Shown here one piece after another: positions 24,656 through 31,308 of a stretch of 43,468 nucleotides of DNA. The notes below the pieces were generated by a model, which had not been told where the DNA came from, did no database searches, and was given only the letters and a program-made list of their open reading frames with translations. Within the stretch, counting starts at the first letter, position 1. Each line of letters begins with the position of its first letter. Made by a program: the position numbers and the translations under genes. Source of the stretch: Magnetovibrio sp. (GTDB lineage Bacteria > Pseudomonadota > Alphaproteobacteria > Rhodospirillales > Magnetovibrionaceae); the NCBI GenBank assembly GCA_028281525.1, contig JANQJR010000060.1, positions 1-43,468 of the forward strand, in the 5' to 3' direction.

Positions 24656-24925
24656 TTAGTCGAGGTCGGCGGTGCCGACGGCGGTCATGTCGGCGACGTC
24701 GACTTGACCGGCGGCGTTGGCGTTCACCAGATAGAAACCGGACGACGGGGTGCCGTCCGTATCGGTGTTGGCGACGACGATGTCGCCCACGCGCAGCATG
24801 TCCGCGGCGTCGTTGAAGTAACCGGACGTGTCCACTTCGGTGGCCAGGTCCGTAGTGGCGTAGTGCCACAACGTGAAGCCGTTGGCGTAGGCGAGCACGC
24901 TCAGGTCTTTCGATGCATAAGCCAT
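24656..24925 (-). CDS. Small post-capsid protein, possible head decoration
   Basis: 89 residues starting MAYASKDLSVLAYANGFTLW, with VDTSGYFNDAADMLRVGDIV and a small beta-rich C-terminus (SGFYLVNANAAGQVDVADMT). I know this type as the small protein that directly follows the major capsid gene in many alphaproteobacterial podovirus-like prophages; a cement or decoration role is likely but unproven. It starts 14 bases after the capsid stop, so the two are co-transcribed, and it is closed by the strong terminator at 24559-24589. Confidence 0.6.
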   Translation of the reverse strand: MAYASKDLSVLAYANGFTLWHYATTDLATEVDTSGYFNDAADMLRVGDIVVANTDTDGTPSSGFYLVNANAAGQVDVADMTAVGTADLD

Positions 24926-24939
24926 CAGATCACCTCCTA

Positions 24940-25761
24940 TCAGGCTTCCAGGCAGCGCATGGACACGACGCCGGAGGTGTCGATCAGGCCAGCGCCCTGG
25001 CTCATGGAGTTATTGACGAAGTGCGCGGCGCGGTCGCCGTGCCAGGTGATGTCGGTCTTCACGTCCGCGCCGACGCCGTGGCCGATGGCGGACTTGTGAT
25101 ACCAGTAGCAATACCGGATGTTGCCACCGTCCTTGGTCAGGCCCGAATGCGGCATCCACAATGCGCCCAGCCAACGCTTGGCCTGGGTGCCTTTCCACGG
25201 CAGTTCGTCGTCACCGATGTACTGGCTGTCGGCGAACTCCTGAATGTTCAGGAGATCCGACCACTGTTTCCAGCCGACCACGGCGTAGCGCTCGCCGTCG
25301 TCCGGAACGTCGGCCTCGCCGAGCATTTCGAACGCGGTCAGCACCTTGGCCTTGGTCAAGCCGTCCACGCCGGTACCGGCGTAGTTGGTGGACTTGTCCA
25401 TTTCGGTGATGATCAGCTCATCGGTCTTGCGGCCCAGCGCGTACGCGCCGGCCTTGGCAACCACCTGCTGTTCGTTGATGTTGGTTTTCAGTTCGTCCAA
25501 CTGATCCACCCAGTCGCCGGCGTAGTAGTCGTACAAGCTGACCTCGACGGGGGTGTGATCGACGTTCATCACCGGTACCTTGCCGTGGCGCGCCTTGGTC
25601 GAGGCCGTGCCCTTGCCCACCTTCTGAAAGGTGGTGGTGGAACCGATGATGCTGTCCTTGGTGCGCACGGTGTTGCGCAGCTTGGAGCCCATCTGCTGGT
25701 ACTGCAGATGCACTTCCGCTTGGAAGTGTTTGATGAACGACTGTTCGACGGATGTCGACAT
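24940..25761 (-). CDS. Major capsid protein
   Basis: 273 residues. MSTSVEQSFIKHFQAEVHLQ, MGSKLRNTVRTKDSIIGSTT, KVPVMNVDHTPVEVSLYDYY and ELIITEMDKST are typical of the capsid family found in Bbp17-type and T7-like podoviruses of proteobacteria. The C-terminal half (WKQWSDLLNIQEFADSQYIG, WMPHSGLTKD) fits the A- and P-domain order of HK97-fold proteins of this length. No protease domain is fused; the separate scaffold gene is upstream at 30301. It is normally next to the scaffold, but here about 4.5 kb of effector genes intervene. Confidence 0.85.
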   Translation of the reverse strand: MSTSVEQSFIKHFQAEVHLQYQQMGSKLRNTVRTKDSIIGSTTTFQKVGKGTASTKARHGKVPVMNVDHTPVEVSLYDYYAGDWVDQLDELKTNINEQQVVAKAGAYALGRKTDELIITEMDKSTNYAGTGVDGLTKAKVLTAFEMLGEADVPDDGERYAVVGWKQWSDLLNIQEFADSQYIGDDELPWKGTQAKRWLGALWMPHSGLTKDGGNIRYCYWYHKSAIGHGVGADVKTDITWHGDRAAHFVNNSMSQGAGLIDTSGVVSMRCLEA

Positions 25762-26106
25762 GTCTTTCTCCTTTGCATGTGGAAATGAAGGCCGCCCTGG
25801 GCGTGGGTTGTGGCTGGCCGGTCCGGTATCGGCCCGCCGCCCGCGCCCGGGGCGTCAGAGTGCGATCGGATGGACGCCAAGCCTTGCGGCTTCGATCTCG
25901 TCCGTGAATCGCCCTCTATGTTTTGGTTGGGGTTCCGCCGGGCCGCACACGCAAAACCGGGCCCTCATTAAAAGAGCCCGGCAACGCGCGGCGCGGTTAT
26001 CCGGCGGAGGTTATGGGGGTGTAAAAATCACCTAAAGAATGATGGGGTCAAAATGAAACGGCGCTCCGTGACGGAGCGCCGTTGCCAATCCACTATATTA
26101 GGTCAC
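25762..26106 (-). terminator. Tandem hairpins in the gap between immunity 3 and capsid
   Basis: This gap of 345 bases holds two hairpins. Positions 26057-26083 have perfect 13-base arms (AACGGCGCTCCGT/ACGGAGCGCCGTT), T-rich on the minus side. Positions 25957-25982 have CCGG(G)/(C)CCGG arms followed by TTTT on the minus strand. Both are placed to end transcripts from the effector 3/immunity 3 cassette. A promoter for the capsid should lie between 25957 and 25770, but I cannot identify it. No gene is seen. Confidence 0.6.
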
Positions 26107-27114
26107 TCAGTCTTCTTCCGGGGGAAAGCCGTACTCTTGGCGGTTAAAACCAGGCAGGTAGCGTTCGAACGCATCCAGAACTAGAAGCACATCACTTGTT
26201 TGCTTGCGTGTCGGATGGCTGAATATCACCCTGAGCCGGGGAATGGTCTTATCCAAATCCATCTTACCAAACCGCCGCGCCAGTTGGCTTAGGCCATCAA
26301 TGGCTCGATTGCTCACCGCTTCGTCCAAGTGGTCCATGTGCAAAAGGCAAAGATCGATCCCTTTCTGATATGACGGATCGTACAGAACCGTGCCCTGAAT
26401 GTCCCAGATCAATTCCCGGCGCGATTCCACCGGCGCAGGATTGATGGTCGGGCCGAAGCCGTACGCCGCCCGATCAAAGCCGGGAAGTGAACGTTCGAAT
26501 TCATCCAAGGCGTAATCGCGTGTATATTTAATAGTGCCGTCATCTGGAAATTTTTTTACGCCGTTTTGGAAGTGCGCCACAGCGAAATCTATGTCCATTA
26601 TGTTGAAGCGCCGCGCCAAATGCGCCAAGGCTTTGGAAATCGCATAATGCACCCACGGGTTTTCATGACCGCTGTAGTGCTTGCACAGTGCCAAACCTTC
26701 TTCGTAGGTGTCGCCACGCAACGCGGTACCAAGTATTTCACCACGGATACCGTCTTCTTCATCCCACTCTTCATAGCGGACGGGTTCGGGTAAACCATGG
26801 TCCACACTGCGAAACCCCGGCAAATATTCTTCGAACCAATACAACGCAGATTCGGCACCATCCGCCACCTCGCTATTGGGATCTTGCAGGGCCTGTCGGA
26901 TGTGCGGCAAAACAAAACCCAGGTCCATTTTGCCGAAGCGCTTGGCCAGAAAGCCTAGGCCTTCCAACGCAGCAGCACGCATCATCACATCTTCATGATC
27001 GATGCTTTCTTGGCACAGTTGATAACCCAGGTCGTAATCATCGTGGTGCAAGGTGATGTATAGAATATCGGCGTAGGTATAGGATTCATTGTCGTTTGTG
27101 GATGATTTCGACAT
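26107..27114 (-). CDS. Three-repeat HEAT-like protein, candidate immunity protein 3
   Basis: 335 residues with no signal peptide or membrane segment, so probably cytosolic. It consists of three homologous blocks of about 95 residues (15-108, 123-220, 236-330). Each has a GxxLC or LC(Q/K)-type helix, an (L)AxRxxIMD/GKMD core (AKRFGKMDLGFVLPHI, ARRFNIMDIDFAVAHF, ARRFGKMDLDKTIPRL) and an ending like FERYLPGFNRQEYGF. Helical-repeat proteins of this sort often accompany polymorphic toxins as immunity proteins. It starts 48 bases after effector 3, on the same strand, with GGAGAG before the ATG at 27114, and is followed by two hairpins. The three-fold repeat is seen; the role is inferred. Confidence 0.65.
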   Translation of the reverse strand: MSKSSTNDNESYTYADILYITLHHDDYDLGYQLCQESIDHEDVMMRAAALEGLGFLAKRFGKMDLGFVLPHIRQALQDPNSEVADGAESALYWFEEYLPGFRSVDHGLPEPVRYEEWDEEDGIRGEILGTALRGDTYEEGLALCKHYSGHENPWVHYAISKALAHLARRFNIMDIDFAVAHFQNGVKKFPDDGTIKYTRDYALDEFERSLPGFDRAAYGFGPTINPAPVESRRELIWDIQGTVLYDPSYQKGIDLCLLHMDHLDEAVSNRAIDGLSQLARRFGKMDLDKTIPRLRVIFSHPTRKQTSDVLLVLDAFERYLPGFNRQEYGFPPEED

Positions 27115-27162
27115 TTCTCTCTCCATATCGCATCCATAGGTGTATCCCGGATGGGGGGGCAA

Positions 27163-29559
27163 CTACCAGTTCTTCATTTTGCTTTTGGTTTCATCATCGA
27201 GACCAATATCTTTCAAGGCATTCTTTTGTTTTTGAGTCAGGTCCTTGTAGCTGCGGACATGACCGTGCCATTCGCCATCTCGAGTTTTCATCATCACGGA
27301 AATTTCCCGATTTTTGGGATCGATGCCCACACGATGGGGCGACGTATCCTTCACCCGCGCTGAGTTTCTCAAAGAAGTTTCCGGGTCTTTGGGCGACGGA
27401 GACTTTCCACCTTTTGCCCCACCCCGTGAGCCCGGATGATGGTACGGAGCATCTTTGTATGTCTGGCTCTTAGCCCAGTCGTCAAAACCTGGGTCTTTGG
27501 GGGTTTTGGGGTCTTTCGCAATATTTTTAGCTTGCTTGCCAACCACCCCAGCGACCGATGGCACGCCTGGGATCAACCCTGCCGCACTCAGGGCGTAGTT
27601 ATCCCACGTCCGCATTTCCGGATGCTGGCTGTAATTACGAATATCATTCGCCAAACCCACAACATCCCCGACAACCGGAGCAAAAGACAAACCGAACGCA
27701 GCCACATCCAAAGCCTCATCAAGCGGTACATCCTGTGGCTGGGCGGGATGATGAGTGTGTAAGTTTGCTTGATGCCGGTCCCAAGCCTCACGGAACTGGT
27801 CAGTTACCGGCCCTGCCGGAACTTCCCCAACTGGTGCCACGACATCCGTAATGTGAATACCGCGGCCAATTTTGTCCGCCAGGGAGAGGCCGGTTTGCAC
27901 CTCCAGCGTGGCTAGGTCCCAAGCGGTTTGACGCACGTCTTCCGGGGTCAGGCCCAAGGGCCGTGTGTCCGGGTTGTTCATGATTTCTTGGTAACGTTGT
28001 TCGATCTGCTTCTGCGCACGTGCCATGGCAGGCGTTACGCTCTGGGGCAAGGATACTCTTGGGCTGCTGGAAGGCAATCCCATAAACTCGAGGTTGGCTT
28101 GCGGAATGCCGGCGTATGGGCCCTGGAGCGCCGCCGCCAATGCCGCCTCGGTGCGGCCGAAGGGATCGACAGTGCCGGTGGTGGGCAGGCCAGCCGCTTT
28201 TTGCGCGGCTCGGATGCCGTCCACCGTCGGCGTGTTGATATAGCCAGTGGCGTTCAAGATGTTCATGTGCCCACCGGCGACCAAGGCATCTTGCAACGCC
28301 GCCACATCTTCGGGATTGTTCAGCCCGTGCTGACCGACACTGCTCATCAAGTCTAGACCTGGAGATTCGGCAAACGATGCGGACGGCGCAACCGAGGACC
28401 TTTCTCCAAACGGATCGCCTCGGTACGTCCCCCCGGACCATCCAGGGCCCAGAGCGTCGAACTGCGCCTCCACATCCTCGATGGTTTCGCTGGGATTCCA
28501 ACCTCTGGAAACACGCCCACCTGCGGGGCTCAAGCCTGCGAACTCATTGGCATGCACCCGGTCCGCCATGGCCCGCATGGAGCCCGTGAACTCATTGGCG
28601 TGAACACGGTCCGCCATGGCTTGCATGGAACCGGCAAACTCATCGGCGTGGGCATGGTGACTGGCCCGTTGCGCAGTTTTGCTGCTGTCGGGAATGCTCA
28701 AGGATTCGATGAGGTCGTTTCTGGCCGCGAACGCGCCTGCGGCCCTGCCGGTGTTGCGCGGGTCCTCGCGCGGGTCCCGCGCGGTGCGCGACAAGGCGCC
28801 CGTGACCTGGCCCTGGCGATTCTGCAAATCGCGCGCGGCCGCACGGGCGGCCCTGGCCCTATCCAGGGCTGCCATCTGCCCACTGTAGAAGGCATCTACG
28901 GTCTGGGGCGCTCCCAAGGATGATGCGGTGCGCGAAGAGCTGCCGCGTGACGGCGTGGTGGGCGCGGCCCCCGGGCTCAACGCGGTGCCGCTCTGCAGGC
29001 TTTCCTGATACGCCGCTTCTTCCAGATCCAGGCTGGCGGTGGGAGCTTGACGCGCACGTTCTTCATCCAGAACATCGGCAGCAGGGGCGGCCAACTGATC
29101 TTTTTCCGCCTGTTCAGCCTTAGCTTTTTGCCTTTCATGAAAGGCGGCTGCGTGACTAAATCTCGAATCCCGGCCGTACTTTCCACCAGGTAGATAATCT
29201 TCTTTGCGGCCCCCAAACCGGTTCGCTTTTTCTTGTGCCGTTCGGTTATCGTGCGCGCTGAACGGATTTTCCCAGTTCCCACTCAACAAGTTGCCGAGGT
29301 CTTCGACAAAGTTTTTCCCGAGATTCACATTCTCGTTACCGCCTCGTCCACCAGGATTTTCATTGGGTCCGGGGCCGTACATGCCACCGCTGATAAAATC
29401 GTTGTAGCCAAGCGATCGATTCAGTCCCCCGTGCCAATCTCCTGCTTTTGGGCCGCCGGGTCCCTGTTTTTGCGATTCGACAACCGCCTTATCATCCCAA
29501 TCGTCTGCGGGACTGGTACTGTCTAGTCCAGAGCTGCTGTTGCCACTGCTGCTTCCCAT
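27163..29559 (-). CDS. Polymorphic-toxin-like protein with internal PG-binding module, candidate effector 3
   Basis: 798 residues. SLGYNDFISGGMYGP (49-63) matches effector 2, and EDYLPGGKYG (120-129) repeats it. A coiled, alanine/arginine-rich region (220-300) and three copies of a 16-residue motif (302-345) follow. Residues 414-478 form a PG_binding_1 module (VAALQDALVAGGHMNI, VDGIRAAQKAAGLPTTGTVD). Residues 612-675 (VAAFGLSFAPVVGDVVGLAN, YALSAAGLIPGVPSVAG) look like the hydrophobic pre-toxin region seen before tips in polymorphic toxins. The last 58 residues (HRVGIDPKNREISVMM, EWHGHVRSYKDLTQKQKNAL) resemble small nuclease-type tips, but I cannot fix the family. It is followed by a cytosolic helical-repeat protein, consistent with a cytosolic target. 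Confidence 0.72.
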   Translation of the reverse strand: MGSSSGNSSSGLDSTSPADDWDDKAVVESQKQGPGGPKAGDWHGGLNRSLGYNDFISGGMYGPGPNENPGGRGGNENVNLGKNFVEDLGNLLSGNWENPFSAHDNRTAQEKANRFGGRKEDYLPGGKYGRDSRFSHAAAFHERQKAKAEQAEKDQLAAPAADVLDEERARQAPTASLDLEEAAYQESLQSGTALSPGAAPTTPSRGSSSRTASSLGAPQTVDAFYSGQMAALDRARAARAAARDLQNRQGQVTGALSRTARDPREDPRNTGRAAGAFAARNDLIESLSIPDSSKTAQRASHHAHADEFAGSMQAMADRVHANEFTGSMRAMADRVHANEFAGLSPAGGRVSRGWNPSETIEDVEAQFDALGPGWSGGTYRGDPFGERSSVAPSASFAESPGLDLMSSVGQHGLNNPEDVAALQDALVAGGHMNILNATGYINTPTVDGIRAAQKAAGLPTTGTVDPFGRTEAALAAALQGPYAGIPQANLEFMGLPSSSPRVSLPQSVTPAMARAQKQIEQRYQEIMNNPDTRPLGLTPEDVRQTAWDLATLEVQTGLSLADKIGRGIHITDVVAPVGEVPAGPVTDQFREAWDRHQANLHTHHPAQPQDVPLDEALDVAAFGLSFAPVVGDVVGLANDIRNYSQHPEMRTWDNYALSAAGLIPGVPSVAGVVGKQAKNIAKDPKTPKDPGFDDWAKSQTYKDAPYHHPGSRGGAKGGKSPSPKDPETSLRNSARVKDTSPHRVGIDPKNREISVMMKTRDGEWHGHVRSYKDLTQKQKNALKDIGLDDETKSKMKNW
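28534..28656 (-). repeat. 48-base tandem repeat inside effector 3
   Basis: Two full copies and one partial copy encode MADRVHANEFTGSMRA-type units (residues 302-342). Copies differ at several bases but keep the frame. It is a likely site of length variation. Confidence 0.75.
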
Positions 29560-29597
29560 GATTCGGGTCTCCGTATTTCGGGGTTAATGGAGGGCGT

Positions 29598-30023
29598 TCA
29601 GAAACACGCCGTTTCGGTGTTTCTCACGCGCACAATTTTTCCTTGCTTCGCAAACCGCACCCACGCCGCGCCCGGTAAATCACGGGCGGGGATGTGGCGG
29701 AACGTGTCGCGAAGCTGTTGGTAGAGCGCCAAAGCATCGCCGCGCTCTCCGGGATTTTTGGGCGCGATGAAATCCATGAACACCAGCGTGTCGCCAGAAC
29801 ACCAATCGTCCGGGCGCAGTTTGTAGTCGTCATGCAAAAAGGCCTCCGCCACCGGCTCAGTCAGCCACGCCCAGGACGCCCAGGCCGTGATTTCGCCGCC
29901 GCGCGCGACCCAGGTGTGCTGGCCGAGTTCCAACGGCGGCAAGATGCAGCGCAAGACGGTGTCCACCGAATATCCCCGGTGATGGGGGGAGCGGTGCATC
30001 AGGCGCAGGACCTGTTCGAGCAT
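29598..30023 (-). CDS. HlyC-type toxin-activating lysine acyltransferase
   Basis: About 141 residues. It matches the RTX toxin acyltransferase pattern: SPHHRGYSVDTVLRCILPPL, then WASWAWLTEPVAEAFL, then RPDDWCSGDTLVFMDFIAPK. The histidine at position 15 (xHR after SP) corresponds to the catalytic His of HlyC and the Asp in FMDFIAP to its catalytic Asp. HlyC moves fatty acyl groups from acyl-ACP to toxin lysines. The start at 30023 (AAGGA ten bases upstream) is preferred; a longer frame to 30086 runs into a structured repeat. It lies between scaffold and effector 3 (38 bases before the latter), so its substrate may be that effector, a virion protein or, with effector 3, an exported protein. No RTX nonapeptide repeats are seen in the window. 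Confidence 0.8.
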   Translation of the reverse strand: MLEQVLRLMHRSPHHRGYSVDTVLRCILPPLELGQHTWVARGGEITAWASWAWLTEPVAEAFLHDDYKLRPDDWCSGDTLVFMDFIAPKNPGERGDALALYQQLRDTFRHIPARDLPGAAWVRFAKQGKIVRVRNTETACF

Positions 30024-30064
30024 GTCCGGGGTGTCCTTGCAAAAGTGATGGCTGAAAAAGAGAC

Positions 30065-30164
30065 CCCGGACGGCCGGTTCCCCCAATTCCCCAAGCTAAG
30101 CTTGGGTGGAATTGGAAGGACCTCTTCCAACGCCGAAGGCGTCAAGGAGGTAAGGCCGTCCGGG
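30065..30164. repeat. Nested inverted-repeat element (three-way junction)
   Basis: Perfect 11-base outer arms CCCGGACGGCC (30065-30075) and GGCCGTCCGGG (30154-30164) enclose two hairpins: 30083-30115 (CCAATTCC..CCAAGCT/AGCTTGG..GGAATTGG) and 30121-30150 (ACGCC gaa GGCGT inside CCTC/GAGG). It lies between scaffold and acyltransferase. It looks like a small mobile palindromic repeat or a structured RNA processing site. Confidence 0.7.
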
Positions 30165-30300
30165 ATCCAACCGGCGGGAGCTGCGGGTCGAACGCGCTCA
30201 CCGCCGCACAGCGCGGCCCCACAGGACGTAGGGTGGCTCCGGGAGGGGGAGGAAAGAGCCGCCGCGCCATTCGTGCATGCCGTTGGCACGCTTCCGGTGG

Positions 30301-30972
30301 TCAGGGCGCGTCCGGATACAGCTTGCGGAACCCGTCGCGCACGCGCGCGACGTAACCGGGGTCACGATCCTTCCAATAGCGCGGGTCTTTCATCATGCGT
30401 TTCAAGTCGTCTTCCGACGCACCGACGGGACCGCCGGCGGCGCGCATCAGGCTGGGTTCGCGGTTCTTCATCATTTCAAACATGGCGATGACGCCTTCGG
30501 CGGACGCCACCAGATTTCCGTAGACGGACGGCGACAGGTTGGCTTGGCCCCAGGCGCGCAACTGCGGACGAATGGCGGCAAAGCGTTCCACACCGCCGAA
30601 GTGTTCGATCAGGCGTTGTTCCTCGCGTTCGTTCTCGTACTGCGCGGCGAGCTGGGCAATCATCGGTTTCAGACGTTCGGCGGCGAGGTCGTAAACCAGT
30701 TGCGCCTGGGTGTTGGAAAAGCCGTTTTCGTACAGGCGCTGGTTGACCTCCTCATCGATGTCGAGCAGATCGTCGTCGATATAGATATCGTAAGCGCCGG
30801 GATGGCTGGGCAGGTCCGGGACCGGCTGACGGCTGAGGCGGTTTTCCAAGGCTTGGTAGGATTTGGCCAAGGCTTCGGTACGCACCTGGGCGGTTTCCGG
30901 GTCCCAGAACTTCGCCGGCAGCCACGCCGGGCACTGAGCGTTCGAGGGCGGATTGGGAGTTTGGATGGGCAT
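30301..30972 (-). CDS. Capsid scaffolding (assembly) protein
   Basis: 223 residues, acidic and helical, with no hydrophobic segment. It begins MPIQTPNPPS, has PAKFWDPETAQVRTEALAKS and NGFSNTQAQLVYDLAAERLK, and ends in a small basic tail (RYWKDRDPGYVARVRDGFRK). This is the composition and C-terminal signature of phage capsid assembly/scaffold proteins of podoviruses: a helical rod plus a capsid-binding basic tail. It lies 33 bases after the Bbp19-like gene. In related phages the capsid follows directly; here the acyltransferase and effector 3 are inserted after it. A CAGGAG site precedes the start. Confidence 0.8.
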   Translation of the reverse strand: MPIQTPNPPSNAQCPAWLPAKFWDPETAQVRTEALAKSYQALENRLSRQPVPDLPSHPGAYDIYIDDDLLDIDEEVNQRLYENGFSNTQAQLVYDLAAERLKPMIAQLAAQYENEREEQRLIEHFGGVERFAAIRPQLRAWGQANLSPSVYGNLVASAEGVIAMFEMMKNREPSLMRAAGGPVGASEDDLKRMMKDPRYWKDRDPGYVARVRDGFRKLYPDAP

Positions 30973-31005
30973 AGGGTATCTCCTGTTTTCAGATCGATAA
31001 AAGTG

Positions 31006-31308
31006 TCAGCCGCCGGTGCGGCCCTGGTCCGTCAACTGCGCGATATAGCTCACCAGTTGGCGTTGGCCTTCGATGTGGCGAAGGGTTTCGGATGGCGCGC
31101 CGGGACCCAGCGCGCGTTCCAAGGTGATGGCGCGCAGGTGCGCCAGTACCTGCTTGCCGTCCGCGCCGGAAAAGCAGCGGGCGTAGGCCAAGCGCAATTC
31201 GCGCCCGGGATCGGGCAAGGCGCTGCTGCCGTCATCGTCCGTGGCAATGGCCGGGTCGCGCTCGAACCACGACCAGCCTTGGCGGGGTTTGTATTTGGGC
31301 GCGCTCAT
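31006..31308 (-). CDS. Bbp19-like phage protein
   Basis: 100 residues. The segment LAYARCFSGADGKQVLAHLR, the ERALGP motif and LRHIEGQRQLVSYIAQLTDQ are characteristic of the small Bbp19 family of podoviruses (named from Bordetella phage BPP-1), which sits between connector and scaffold genes. Function is unknown; an assembly role is plausible. Its start overlaps the connector stop by four bases (ATGA). Confidence 0.8.
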   Translation of the reverse strand: MSAPKYKPRQGWSWFERDPAIATDDDGSSALPDPGRELRLAYARCFSGADGKQVLAHLRAITLERALGPGAPSETLRHIEGQRQLVSYIAQLTDQGRTGG

